From assembly GCA_965232265.1 (NCBI GenBank), contig CBDDPH010000002.1:1302001-1366000 (forward strand): 64,000 nucleotides of DNA, read 5' to 3'. A program made the translations under genes and the position numbers. Below the pieces are notes generated by a model. The model was not told the origin of the DNA. It did not search any database and saw nothing but the letters and a program-made list of their open reading frames with translations. Numbering within the stretch: position 1 is the stretch's first letter; each line of letters begins with the position of its first letter. The DNA is from VXRD01 sp965232265. GTDB lineage: Bacteria > Latescibacterota > UBA2968. Shown here one piece after another: positions 35,375 to 44,386 of the stretch.

Positions 35375-36469
35375 CTATTTTTCAGTAGCCACAGGTAACG
35401 CAGTCTGCGTGCGTCTGGGCAAAAAACGCTTCAGACTATTTATATCTACCTTAGACCGCAGACCAATGAGACCATCGGGAAAAAAGAGCACAACACCGAT
35501 AAAGAGAAAGCCCAAAAAATAGAGCCATGTACCGGGGAACGCACCCGTCAAAAAACTGTAGAGAAGATTCACAAGCACTGCGCCGATAATGGGACCGATC
35601 AGAGTACCGCGCCCACCAACAGCAACCCATATCACCATCTCAATAGAAGCCTGCACATCCATCCGACCCGGTGTAATAATCCCGGTCTGAGGCACATAGA
35701 GCAACCCGCCCAGAGCACCGAGCATACTGGCCATCACAAAAACAAATACCTTGTAGCTCATAACGCGATAGCCGATAAAACGCAACCGATGCTCACTGTC
35801 GCGAACCGCAATAAGCACGCGACCCAGTTTGGATTTCACCACAAACCGGCACAAAAAATAGGAAGCAAAAAGCGTGACAAAAGCAATAACATAAAGACCG
35901 CGTTTACTCGCCGGATCCGCCAACTCAAAACCGAGCAACGTCTTAAAATCCGTCAACCCATTGGTACCGCCGAGCATGGTCTCATTTCGCAAAAAAATGA
36001 GCCAGACTCCCAGCGCAAGTGCCTGCGTAATAATAGCAAAATAAACCCCCTGAAGCCGGCTGCGAAAAGCCAGAAACCCAAAAATGAGCGCAATAATCGC
36101 CGGAATCATAAGCGCCAGAATAAACGCAAATGTAAAAGTGTGAAAAGGCTCCCAAAAAAGCGGCAATTGTTCTACGCGATTCCACACCATAAAATCCGGC
36201 AACGCGCTCCCATAAACCCCTTGCGTACCCGTCTTGAGTAGCATGTGCATCCCAATTGCATACCCGCCCAAACAAAAAAAGAACGCCTGACACAGCGAAA
36301 GAATACCCGTATATCCCCAGATCAGATCAATCCCCAGTGCGGCAATCGCAAAACAAAAATAGCGACCCCAGAGATTTAATGTCGTATCTGAAAGCAACCC
36401 CATCGCATTGAGCACGGGCGCGGCAATGCCAAAAATGAGGAATACAATGATGGGACGGTAATAAGTCAT
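35375..36469 (-). CDS. urtC: Urea ABC transporter permease UrtC
   Basis: A 364-residue inner-membrane permease of the LivM type with 9-10 hydrophobic segments. Family-typical elements are WGYTGILSLCQAFFFCLGGYAIGMHM, SRLQGVYFAIITQALALG, NETMLGGTNGLTDF, and AVGGRGTLIGPIIGAVLVNL near the C-terminus. It pairs with UrtB to form the pore. The start at 36469 is consistent with the first membrane helix. It is 7 bases from urtD and about 100 bases after urtB, with a family D repeat between. Confidence 0.94.
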   Translation of the reverse strand: MTYYRPIIVFLIFGIAAPVLNAMGLLSDTTLNLWGRYFCFAIAALGIDLIWGYTGILSLCQAFFFCLGGYAIGMHMLLKTGTQGVYGSALPDFMVWNRVEQLPLFWEPFHTFTFAFILALMIPAIIALIFGFLAFRSRLQGVYFAIITQALALGVWLIFLRNETMLGGTNGLTDFKTLLGFELADPASKRGLYVIAFVTLFASYFLCRFVVKSKLGRVLIAVRDSEHRLRFIGYRVMSYKVFVFVMASMLGALGGLLYVPQTGIITPGRMDVQASIEMVIWVAVGGRGTLIGPIIGAVLVNLLYSFLTGAFPGTWLYFLGFLFIGVVLFFPDGLIGLRSKVDINSLKRFLPRRTQTALPVATEK

Positions 36470-36527
36470 AAAGCATATCCGTATTGTAGCAGTTCATCTG
36501 CGTAAAACGCTCAAATTACTCGCGTTT

Positions 36528-36576
36528 TTTCTGCGTTCATCCCTGCTTACACCCGCAGGGACATGCCTGCGGATTA
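36528..36576. repeat. Family D repeat, copy 2, abutting the urtB stop codon
   Basis: It contains TCTGCGTTCATCCCTGCTTA, then CACCCGCAGGGACATGCCTG and CGGATTA. The last bases include the urtB stop codon. The block matches 12980-13050 upstream of the LolC-like gene. Confidence 0.7.
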
Positions 36577-38247
36577 TTCGTCTCTCCCCCTCGCGGGAAA
36601 GATGCCTGTGGGACGCAACTGTAAAAAGAGGATAATAAGGCCCAAAATGAGAACCTTGGCATACACGGCTTCAGCGAAGGGTTCAATAACCTTATTGGAA
36701 ACACCAATACCGAGACCCGCCACAACAGTCCCCAAAATTTTTCCAACACCGCCAACGACAACCACGAGAAAAGCATCGACAATATACGTCTGCCCCATAT
36801 TCGGCACGACATTGCCAATAAGCGTCATAGCCCATCCCGCGATACCCGCGATACCCGTACCGATAAAAAACGCAATCGCATCAACGCGACGGGTGGGAAC
36901 ACCCATACAAGCACTCATCTCGCGATTTTGCGTGACAGCGCGCAACCGCAGCCCAAACCGGGTCTTGTAGAAAAACGCGACCAGACCAACCAGAATAACA
37001 GCCGTGAGACAGATGATAAAAATCCGGTTATACGGCAGCATAACCTGCGGTGCCAATTCAAAGCCCCCGCTGAGAACCTGGGGCAGCTTGACAGCCGTGA
37101 GATCGCCAAAAATCGTACGCGCCAGTTGCACCAGAATAAGACCAATCCCCCACGTAGCCAGCAAACTCTCGAGCGGACGGTTGTAAAGACGGCGAATAAC
37201 CAGAGATTCCACGAGCAAACCCATACTGCCAGCCGCGAGAAATGCAACCGGCAAAGACAGCAGAAAGAACAGATCGACATAGGCAGCGGGCAGGACAATC
37301 ATGCAAATATTCTGAACGACAAACGTAAAATACGCTCCAACCATCATAAACTCGCCGTGCGCCATATTGATAATACCGATCTGCCCATAAATAACCGCCA
37401 GACCAAGCGCAATCAGAATCAAAATAGACCCCAGGCTTAGCCCGACAAAAGCCGTCTGGATCACCATCATAATCTGGCTAAACGTTTCCAACCCCTGAAT
37501 CGCATCGCGTATCTCGTTCCGAACCGCGGGATCCGACTCGGCAATAGTGCCATTGGCATCGGGTTCAACACGCGCACGCAAAAAAGAAAGAACAAATGTA
37601 TTGTTGAGTTCACCCAGCGCTTTGGCCGCATGGAGACGCACCTCCGCATCGGGATGTGTGAGTTCGAGCTTACCCAGCGCAACGCGGATCAGACTTTGGA
37701 TACTGCTATCCGGTTCTTTCTCCAGAGCATCGCGCAGCATGGCGACCGCGCCCAAATCGCCGCGATTGCCCAGCGTTTCTACAGCAACGCGGCGCTTGCC
37801 GGGATCCGGATGAAAAATCTCCATCTGCGTGAGATAGGGTTGAATAAGCGCGCGGATGCGGCGGTTGCTATCAATCTCTTCGAGATCGATCAACGGCGCA
37901 ATGAGGGGCTTGCCCTCATCGTCCAAAATGGGCTGGCGTTTGGGATAGGCGGTGTAGAGCGGGGCGAAGGTATCGCCATAATCGTCTTCTCGCATGTCGC
38001 CGATAATGACGAGCGCGTTATTCTTCAGATAGAGTTCACCGTTGAAAAGCGCGACCATCAGGGCATAATAAGCGACATCTTGTGCATCCGAAATAGCCCT
38101 GACCGCCGTTGTAATACTATCGCGGTTATTGCTAACAATGCGCCCGAGTTGCAACGGGTGATCCATCTGTGCTTGAACGGAAGATGCGCCCAAAAGGAGG
38201 GCGAGCGCGCAGACAGAGCGCGAAAAAGTGTGGCGTTTTATTTTCAT
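36574..38247 (-). CDS. urtB: Urea ABC transporter permease UrtB (long form)
   Basis: A 557-residue LivH-type permease with the long N-terminus seen in UrtB. A signal peptide (about 1-26, LALLLGASSVQA) leads a helical, HEAT-like periplasmic domain (about 30-245; AVETLGNRGDLGAVAMLRDAL, AAKALGELNN). The permease proper follows (about 255-545) with YGQIGIINMAHGEFMMVGAY and RLRAVTQNREMSACMGV. The C-terminal IFPARGRDE is intact. It lies after the porin gene, from which a family E repeat separates it. Confidence 0.93.
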   Translation of the reverse strand: MKIKRHTFSRSVCALALLLGASSVQAQMDHPLQLGRIVSNNRDSITTAVRAISDAQDVAYYALMVALFNGELYLKNNALVIIGDMREDDYGDTFAPLYTAYPKRQPILDDEGKPLIAPLIDLEEIDSNRRIRALIQPYLTQMEIFHPDPGKRRVAVETLGNRGDLGAVAMLRDALEKEPDSSIQSLIRVALGKLELTHPDAEVRLHAAKALGELNNTFVLSFLRARVEPDANGTIAESDPAVRNEIRDAIQGLETFSQIMMVIQTAFVGLSLGSILILIALGLAVIYGQIGIINMAHGEFMMVGAYFTFVVQNICMIVLPAAYVDLFFLLSLPVAFLAAGSMGLLVESLVIRRLYNRPLESLLATWGIGLILVQLARTIFGDLTAVKLPQVLSGGFELAPQVMLPYNRIFIICLTAVILVGLVAFFYKTRFGLRLRAVTQNREMSACMGVPTRRVDAIAFFIGTGIAGIAGWAMTLIGNVVPNMGQTYIVDAFLVVVVGGVGKILGTVVAGLGIGVSNKVIEPFAEAVYAKVLILGLIILFLQLRPTGIFPARGRDE

Positions 38248-38257
38248 GCGTTGTGAC

Positions 38258-38341
38258 CCCTCCCCCGGCCCCTCCCCGACACGGGGAGGGGAGACCTGGT
38301 TCCCCCCTTCCTACGAGGCAGGGGGGTTAGGGGGGTAGGTC
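38258..38341. repeat. Family E repeats, copies 3a and 3b, between porin and urtB
   Basis: CCCCTCCCCGACACGGGGAG forms one hairpin; CCCCCCTTCCTACGAGGCAG then GGGGGTTAGGGGGGTAGGTC forms the second. The tail is the same as at 26346-26386, and again ends 3 bases from a stop codon (porin). Confidence 0.75.
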
Positions 38342-38344
38342 CCG

Positions 38345-39244
38345 TTAAAACGTAAAAATAGATTCAAAAGCGAACTTGGTTACTTCGGAATCAATATCGC
38401 GGCGCAATTCGGCCAACACACCCCAGTTATCGGTAATCGCGTAGCTGGGACTAAAAGTAATCTCCGTGAACTTTCCATCGGCATCTGTATCCAGACCGCT
38501 ATAGCGCACCGTGGCACCAATCTTGTCGGACAAAGCCATATTGCCCATCAAAATCCAGCCATAGCCACCATTGCCACTTTCCCCCCAGTTCGCCAGATAG
38601 TTGTATTCCGCAGCCAGTGTCACAGGACCCGTGGCATACATGCCCCAGGCATTGATGAGCGACTGTTCAAAACCACCCATATCTTCCCAGAGATACGCGA
38701 CCTTCGCCGTAACTGCTTCAACAGGTGTAAAAGCAACCTGTGCTTCAAAACCCAGATCGTCAAAGCTGGTATCCGACCCATCCCACACGCTGGAAACAAC
38801 AGAACCAAAGAAGCCGACTTTGCCATTGCCAAACCCCACAGCAGCGCCATTTTGATAACCGCCATAAACAAGTGTTGCAGAATAAGAATATTGATACAAG
38901 CCGGTGGGTTCTGCGGTCTCCCAACCCGAACAACTCAAAAATTTACCGCCCGTAATACTGAATCCATTCGGCGCTTTGTAAGTCACAAAAGCCTGTTCGA
39001 GATCTACAGAGCCGCCACTGAGACTATTGATATCGGCCCGGGCTGACAGCCCGTGTCCATAATTGTATAGCAAATCAACTTCAAACTGATCAAAAGACAG
39101 ATTATTGGATTTGGATTCCGTGTCGTAAGTTGACGACATATCGAAAAATCCCGTAACCGTGAAATTATCTGTAATTTTGATCTGAGCAAATGACGAAGTG
39201 GTGAAAAAAGCCAGCATCGCGAGAAGCAGCAACAATTTTTTCAT
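38345..39244 (-). CDS. Outer-membrane beta-barrel protein (porin) within the urea operon
   Basis: A 299-residue exported protein with a clear signal peptide (MKKLLLLLAMLAFFTTSSFA, cut before QIKITD). The rest is alternating hydrophobic/polar strands rich in Gly, Tyr and Trp, about 12-16 of them, and it ends in Phe (FAFESIFTF), as outer-membrane barrels do. It starts after GGAGAAAA and lies between urtA and urtB on the same strand, so it is probably the outer-membrane channel for urea. That function is inferred from position. Porins for short amides exist in methylotrophs, but homology to them cannot be checked here. Confidence 0.8.
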   Translation of the reverse strand: MKKLLLLLAMLAFFTTSSFAQIKITDNFTVTGFFDMSSTYDTESKSNNLSFDQFEVDLLYNYGHGLSARADINSLSGGSVDLEQAFVTYKAPNGFSITGGKFLSCSGWETAEPTGLYQYSYSATLVYGGYQNGAAVGFGNGKVGFFGSVVSSVWDGSDTSFDDLGFEAQVAFTPVEAVTAKVAYLWEDMGGFEQSLINAWGMYATGPVTLAAEYNYLANWGESGNGGYGWILMGNMALSDKIGATVRYSGLDTDADGKFTEITFSPSYAITDNWGVLAELRRDIDSEVTKFAFESIFTF

Positions 39245-39260
39245 TTTTTTCTCCTTTTAC

Positions 39261-39287
39261 GGGCGGCGCAATCCAGTTGCCCCGCCC
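39261..39287 (-). promoter_or_regulatory. Intercistronic hairpin after urtA
   Basis: On the minus strand GGGCGGGGCAA pairs with TTGCGCCGCCC (one mismatch) around a 5-base loop, 7 bases after the urtA stop codon and just before the porin ribosome site. There is no T-run. Such hairpins usually protect the upstream message and raise the level of a binding protein relative to its permease; that role is inferred. Confidence 0.5.
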
Positions 39288-39293
39288 AAATTT

Positions 39294-40559
39294 TTACTGA
39301 CCCAGCATATAGGTTCCCATGTACTTGACATGATCGCAATTTTTGTCCGCACTCGTGATATCGTCCCAGGGATCGGGCGCGACGAGGCCACCAGTCTCAT
39401 ATACAATTTTGAATTGACCGTTCTTGCGGATCTCGCCAATCAGCACGGGCTTGTGCAAATGGTGATTCACCGGATCCATCATTACCGTACCCCCCGGACC
39501 GTCAAATGTGAGGCCGTAAAGCGCGGGACGCACAGCGTCAACATCAAAAGAACCGGCTTTTTCCACAGCGGCTTTCCACAGATAAACACCCACATAAGAC
39601 CACACAATGGGATCATCGGTCACGCGCTTCGCACCACCGGGCAACCCATTTGCCGCACAATAATCCTTAAACTTCTTCACAAACACGCGATTGTCCGCAG
39701 AGGAAATAGATTGGAAGTAATTCCACGCAGCCAGATGACCGACGAGAAACTCGGTATCCATCGAACGCAACTCGTCTTCAGCAACAGAAAACGCCATAAT
39801 CGGACACATCGCCGAGGTGAGACCCTGGTTGGCAAATTCCTTGTAAAACGGAACATTGGAATCGCCATTAATAGTAGATAAAACAGCCGCATCGCCATTG
39901 GCGGCAAACCGCTTGATCTTCTGAACGATGGTCTGATAGTCCTGGTGGTGAAACGGCGTATATTCTTCAATAATATTTTCTTCGGGCACGCCCTTGTGCA
40001 GCAAGAAAGCGCGGAGAATTTTATTCGCAGTACGCGGGAAAACATAGTCCGTACCCAACAGATAAAACTTCTTATAGCTGCCGCCTTCTTCACTCATCAG
40101 ATATTCCGCAGCGGGAATGAGCTGCTGGTTGGGCGTCGCACCGGTATAAATGATATTCCGAGAACACTCTTCCCCCTCGTATTGAACCGGATAAAAGAGC
40201 AAACCATTGCTCTCCTCAAAAACCGGCAAAACAGACTTGCGCGAAACCGAAGTCCAGCAACCAAAAGTCACGGCGACCTTCTCTTCCCGAAGCAACATTT
40301 TGGCTTTCTCGGCAAACAAATCCCAGTCCGACGCCGGATCGACAACCACGGGTTCAATCTTTTTCCCCAGCACGCCGCCACTGGCATTGATCTCTCCAAC
40401 AGCCATAAGCACGACATCGCGCAGTGAAACCTCAGAAATAGCCATGGTCCCGCTCAGAGAGTGCAACACGCCGAGCTTAACTGTCTCTTCTGCCTGAACA
40501 GAAAGACCTGTATTGCACAGCAAGGCAGCGGCAAACAAAATATTCAAAAACTTTTTCAT
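39294..40559 (-). CDS. urtA: Urea ABC transporter substrate-binding protein UrtA
   Basis: A 421-residue periplasmic urea-binding protein. The signal peptide is about 1-23 (FAAALLCNTGLSVQA). Family-typical stretches are VKLGVLHSLSGTMAISE, VVVDPASDWDLFAEKA, FGCWTSVSRKSVLPVFEE, NGLLFYPVQYEGEE and LLGTDYVFPRTANKI, which are the UrtA/AmiC-like ligand pocket. The start at 40559 follows GGAGGT; the frame extends to 40580 without support. It leads the eleven-gene urea locus. Confidence 0.95.
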   Translation of the reverse strand: MKKFLNILFAAALLCNTGLSVQAEETVKLGVLHSLSGTMAISEVSLRDVVLMAVGEINASGGVLGKKIEPVVVDPASDWDLFAEKAKMLLREEKVAVTFGCWTSVSRKSVLPVFEESNGLLFYPVQYEGEECSRNIIYTGATPNQQLIPAAEYLMSEEGGSYKKFYLLGTDYVFPRTANKILRAFLLHKGVPEENIIEEYTPFHHQDYQTIVQKIKRFAANGDAAVLSTINGDSNVPFYKEFANQGLTSAMCPIMAFSVAEDELRSMDTEFLVGHLAAWNYFQSISSADNRVFVKKFKDYCAANGLPGGAKRVTDDPIVWSYVGVYLWKAAVEKAGSFDVDAVRPALYGLTFDGPGGTVMMDPVNHHLHKPVLIGEIRKNGQFKIVYETGGLVAPDPWDDITSADKNCDHVKYMGTYMLGQ

Positions 40560-40887
40560 ACCTGTGATACCTCCATACAATGGGTGGTTTGTGATTCCTC
40601 GAAAAACAAAATCTTCTCAACAAATGGGTCAGCCTGCAAAAAGCCTCCTTTCAACAAGGTGATACCCGATGTGGTCATTGTGACGGACAAAAAATTACAG
40701 TCAAATTATTTCAGAAAGATTAAACAGAGATAAACTCGGTATTTCTTTATTTTTTTATTGGGAACTGAAATTTTAAGACCGCACCTTATTTTCAACGTGG
40801 ATTTTCTGCTGTATTTCGAATATCTTAGAACATGGCCGTTGACAACCGCGCTTCTTTATCCATACCATTAAATCAATGAGGCTTCCA
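40560..40887. other. Divergent promoter region between urtA and the CoA-binding protein gene
   Basis: This 328-base gap should hold promoters for the urea operon (minus) and for the next gene (plus). It is AT-rich near 40700-40790. I looked on the minus strand for a sigma-54 site, as expected for nitrogen control, and found GGAGGCTTTTTGC near 40633-40645. Its spacing is one base short of the GG-N10-GC rule, so it is not called. No riboswitch was recognised. Confidence 0.4.
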
Positions 40888-41295
40888 ATGACAATCCCAG
40901 AACGAATAGATGAATTTCTCAAAGGAAAAGCATTCGGTGTTGTCGGCGCATCGCGAGATCGGGCAAAATACGGCAACAAGATCCTGCGGTGTTATCTACA
41001 GCACGGATTGACGGCTTATCCCATCAACCCCAAAGAGACGGAAATCGAAGGACAACCCTGTTTTCCCGATCTGAATTCACTCCCCGAACCCGTTCACGGC
41101 ATCTCAATAATCACGCCGCCGCCCGTGACAGAAACCCTAATCCCTCAAGCTGCCGACGCCGGCATTCAACACGTATGGATGCAACCCGGCGCCGAGAGCG
41201 CAAAGGCAATTTCACTGGGAGAAAAATTGGGACTTTCGGTCATCGGCGATGGCTCGTGCCTACTCGTCGTATTGGGCTATCGAGAAGAGGAATGA
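40888..41295 (+). CDS. CoA-binding domain protein (YccU-like)
   Basis: A 135-residue Rossmann-type CoA-binding protein. The nucleotide loop is FGVVGASRDRAKYGNKILR, followed by AYPINPKE, and HVWMQPGAES near the centre is the family signature. It is similar in length to YccU. The ATG at 40888 is chosen over 40876 because GAGG lies seven bases before it. The biological role of this family is not known. It is 1 base from the pectate lyase gene and probably heads the plus-strand cluster. Confidence 0.87.
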   Translation: MTIPERIDEFLKGKAFGVVGASRDRAKYGNKILRCYLQHGLTAYPINPKETEIEGQPCFPDLNSLPEPVHGISIITPPPVTETLIPQAADAGIQHVWMQPGAESAKAISLGEKLGLSVIGDGSCLLVVLGYREEE

Positions 41296-41296
41296 G

Positions 41297-42436
41297 ATGA
41301 AAATTTGCGTACTCTTATACTGTTGCCTATTCGCTATTGGGCTTTGTCAAGCCAATGACAGCGTTAAAACTGCCAAAGCGCAAACCTATCAAGCCATTGA
41401 CCTTCACCCATTGCGAGACGGGATGAGTCACTGGCGCAAGCGATATGGACGCGACCGCAACGACCCGATGTACGATCCCTCGCAAATTGTCCATATTGCC
41501 GAAAACATGCTCGCTTACCAGAACGCAGATGGTGGCTGGCCCAATAATGTAGATTGGCAGGCGCAGATTGACCCCGATACAGTCAGAGCGATCAAAGGCG
41601 AACGGCGGATGGTCAGCACATTTGACAATCACAACACGTACTCACAGATCGATTATCTGGCAAAGGTGTACATTGCGACTAATTTGGCGCGATATCGCAA
41701 TGCAGCCGAACGGGGTCTGAACTATATATTCCGCGAACAACACCCCACAGGTGGATGGCGCGGTTGGGATGTAGATGCCATTACATATAATGACGGTGTC
41801 ATGATTGGCATAATGACCCTGTTGAAAGATATCGCAAACCGCACGCCCCAGTTCGCATGGGCAAGCGATGAACTGCACACCAAAGCCAGAGCCGCACTGC
41901 ACCGGGCAATTGATGTAACCCTGAAATGCCAGATCGTCGTCCAGGGCAAAAAAACGGGCTGGTGTCAGCAACACGATCATACAACTTATGAACCCGTAAA
42001 AGCGCGCACTTATGAACTGTCGTCCATTACAGCGGGACAAACGGCGAAGATCGTGCATTTTTTAATGCGTATTGAAAATCCGCGCCCCGAGATAATAGAT
42101 GCAATCGAAAGTGCGGTACAATGGTTTCACGACGCAAAAATAGAAGGCATTCGACTCAAACGCATCGAAATAGACCCCACGCGCTTCAGAAATCACACCG
42201 CGACCACAGACCTGATCGTTGTCAAAGACCCGGACGCACCGCCTCTGTGGGCGCGCTTTCACGAAATTGGTACAAACCGCCCCTTCATGGCGAACCGAGA
42301 CGGCAACAAAGTCTATGATCTATCAGAAGTCGCCCTGGAAAGGCGAACCGGATATGCATGGTACGGATACTGGCCCGCGCGAATTTTGGAAAAGGATTAT
42401 CCCATGTGGAAAAATAAAAACAGGAGACAAAAATGA
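41297..42436 (+). CDS. Pectate lyase, PL10-like, secreted
   Basis: A 379-residue exported protein with signal peptide MKICVLLYCCLFAIGLCQA. The mature part has the alpha/alpha-toroid features of PL10 pectate lyases: MLAYQNADGGWPNNVDW, MVSTFDNHNTYSQIDYLAKVY, GGWRGWDVDAITYNDGVM, GWCQQHDHTTYEPVKARTYELSS. These cleave polygalacturonate by beta-elimination. The ATG at 41297 overlaps the end of the previous gene (TGAGATG). Its stop overlaps the aldo/keto reductase start (ATGA). It is the likely entry enzyme of the plus-strand cluster. Confidence 0.87.
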   Translation: MKICVLLYCCLFAIGLCQANDSVKTAKAQTYQAIDLHPLRDGMSHWRKRYGRDRNDPMYDPSQIVHIAENMLAYQNADGGWPNNVDWQAQIDPDTVRAIKGERRMVSTFDNHNTYSQIDYLAKVYIATNLARYRNAAERGLNYIFREQHPTGGWRGWDVDAITYNDGVMIGIMTLLKDIANRTPQFAWASDELHTKARAALHRAIDVTLKCQIVVQGKKTGWCQQHDHTTYEPVKARTYELSSITAGQTAKIVHFLMRIENPRPEIIDAIESAVQWFHDAKIEGIRLKRIEIDPTRFRNHTATTDLIVVKDPDAPPLWARFHEIGTNRPFMANRDGNKVYDLSEVALERRTGYAWYGYWPARILEKDYPMWKNKNRRQK

Positions 42437-43377
42437 TCTATCGAACATTTGGCAAAACCGGGTGGCGCGTTTCAGTCGTAGGATTGGGAACCTGGAACCT
42501 GGGCAACCAGTGGGGCGAGTTGAGTGATCAGGAGGCAACCGATATTATATTAGCCGCGATTGACAATGGCATGAACCTGCTGGACGCTGCCGAATCTTAC
42601 GGCATACCCAACGGCATGAGTGAATTGCGTATCGGCAAAACCCTGACCTCCTCAATGCGCGACAAACTGATCATCGTGAGCAAAATCGGCAACTGGGGAA
42701 GCCGCACCGGCGCGGCCGTGCCAAAGACAGGCGTTGATGCCATTCGCCTGTGCGGACACGCCTGCCTGGGCCGCATGCAAACCGACCGGATCGACGTCAT
42801 GTTATGCCACGAAGGTCGCATTGAAGACCCAACCGTTTACATCGAAGGCTTTGATACCCTCTGCGAAGAGGGATTTGTTCGCGCTTATGGCATTTCGACC
42901 AACAGCCTGGACGTGCTGAAAAACTTCTACGAACTATCGAACGGCGTCTGCGCCGTAGTAGAAGTGGATTATTCACTTATCAATCGCGAACCAGAAGCGG
43001 GATTTCTCGATTATTGCACAGAAAAAAATCTGGGCATCCTCGTGCGAGGCCCATTGGCTAAGGGCGTCTTATCCGGTAAATACAACCGCGAAAGCGTATT
43101 TGGCGACACCGTGCGCGACGACTGGAACCCGGGACAATCCGATCGCGAAGAATACGAAGACATGCTGGACGAGCTGGAAGCGGTCAGAGAAACCATTGGA
43201 GACGATTCAAAACTCGTGGAAACCGCTCTCCGGTATGTCATCTCGCACAAATCCAACCCCGTCGTCATTCCCGGCGCAACAAAAGTCGAGCAAGTAATAG
43301 ACAATGCGCGAGCAGGTGCCGCCTTGCTGGAAGAGGACCTGTATCGGAAATTGGGAAATATGGGAGGAAACATCTAA
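42433..43377 (+). CDS. Aldo/keto reductase
   Basis: A 314-residue NAD(P)H-dependent TIM-barrel reductase. The catalytic tetrad is visible: Asp51 and Tyr56 (LLDAAESYG), Lys84 (VSKIG) and His126 (MLCHEG). RTFGKTGWRVSVVGLG opens the protein and a PGATKVEQVIDN cofactor-binding element lies near the C-terminus. It overlaps the lyase gene by 4 bases and the Ldh_2 gene by 1 base. It could reduce a uronate-derived aldehyde or ketone, as suggested by context only. Confidence 0.92.
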   Translation: MIYRTFGKTGWRVSVVGLGTWNLGNQWGELSDQEATDIILAAIDNGMNLLDAAESYGIPNGMSELRIGKTLTSSMRDKLIIVSKIGNWGSRTGAAVPKTGVDAIRLCGHACLGRMQTDRIDVMLCHEGRIEDPTVYIEGFDTLCEEGFVRAYGISTNSLDVLKNFYELSNGVCAVVEVDYSLINREPEAGFLDYCTEKNLGILVRGPLAKGVLSGKYNRESVFGDTVRDDWNPGQSDREEYEDMLDELEAVRETIGDDSKLVETALRYVISHKSNPVVIPGATKVEQVIDNARAGAALLEEDLYRKLGNMGGNI

Positions 43378-44366
43378 TGCAAACACGGATTTCTTTTGCA
43401 AAATTAAAAGACGCATTTGTCGCGGCACTCCTGAAAGCGGGATTGTCGAAGGACCGCGCGGAATTATGCGGGCGATTATTCGCAGAAAATCAGCGCGACG
43501 GCGTCTATTCCCATGGCCTGAACCGATTTCCCGGACTACTGGCAAAACTGCGCGCAGGGCGGTTAGACGGCACAGCCGAACCCGAATGCGTAAAAGCGCT
43601 CGGCGTCATAGAACAATGGGATGGCAAAATGGGAATCGGGCTGGTCAATGCCCATCTCGCGATGGGACGCGCAATTGAAATCGCAAAGGCAAACGGCATG
43701 GGATGCATCGGCTTGCGCAACACAAACCACTGGATGCGCGCCGGAGCTTATGGCCTGCAAGCCGCCGACGCGGGATGCATCGGCATGTGCTGGACCAACA
43801 CAACCCCACTCATGCCGCCCTGGGGCGCAACGGAAAAACGCATTGGAAACAATCCCATGACAATGGCCATCCCCAGAAAAGAGGGACACATCCTCCTGGA
43901 CATGGCGATGAGCCAGTATTCCAATGGCAAACTGGAAGTCTTGCAAGCGCGAGGAGAGACCCTGCCCATCGCCGGAGGATTTGATACAGAGGGCAACCTG
44001 ACCTGCGACCCCGGCGCCATACTCGATTCAAAACGCGCCCTTCCAATAGGCTACTGGAAAGGATCGGCACTCGCGATCGTACTCGACACCTTCGCCGCGC
44101 TATTATCAGCCGGTCAAACAACCCACGACATCGGCGCACAGGGCGATGAACACGCCGTATCCCAAACCTATATTGCCATTGACGTCACCTCACTAAACGG
44201 ACGTGAACTGTGTGAACGCATTGTAAACGGCATCATTGACGACCTGCACGAAGTTCACGAATCCGCACGTTACCCTGGCGAAGGCATGTTGCGGACACGA
44301 CGCGAGAGTCTGGAGAAAGGCGTGCTGGTAGAGGAGGATCAGTGGGAGGAATTGTTGAGGATATAA
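43377..44366 (+). CDS. Ldh_2-family oxidoreductase, 2,3-diketogulonate-reductase-like
   Basis: A 329-residue Ldh_2 member that most resembles the YiaK/DlgD type. Evidence is GVYSHGLNRFPGLLAKL (catalytic His), GMGCIGLRNTNHWMRAGAYG, CWTNTTPLMPPWGA, RIGNNPMTMAIP, and KGSALAIVLDTFAALLSAGQ near the C-terminus. It should use NAD(P)H on a sugar-derived keto acid. The start shares a base with the aldo/keto reductase stop (TAATG). It is the third Ldh_2 gene in the window and the only one in a lyase cluster. Confidence 0.9.
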   Translation: MQTRISFAKLKDAFVAALLKAGLSKDRAELCGRLFAENQRDGVYSHGLNRFPGLLAKLRAGRLDGTAEPECVKALGVIEQWDGKMGIGLVNAHLAMGRAIEIAKANGMGCIGLRNTNHWMRAGAYGLQAADAGCIGMCWTNTTPLMPPWGATEKRIGNNPMTMAIPRKEGHILLDMAMSQYSNGKLEVLQARGETLPIAGGFDTEGNLTCDPGAILDSKRALPIGYWKGSALAIVLDTFAALLSAGQTTHDIGAQGDEHAVSQTYIAIDVTSLNGRELCERIVNGIIDDLHEVHESARYPGEGMLRTRRESLEKGVLVEEDQWEELLRI

Positions 44367-44386
44367 CCATTTTTCAGGAGCGTTTT

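Noticed and set aside
36574..38247. N-terminal domain of UrtB as an unusual fusion
   Set aside because: A long N-terminal region ahead of the permease is usual in UrtB of urea loci.
40620..40660. Sigma-54 promoter candidate upstream of urtA
   Set aside because: GG and GC elements are one base too close and the flanks do not match the consensus.
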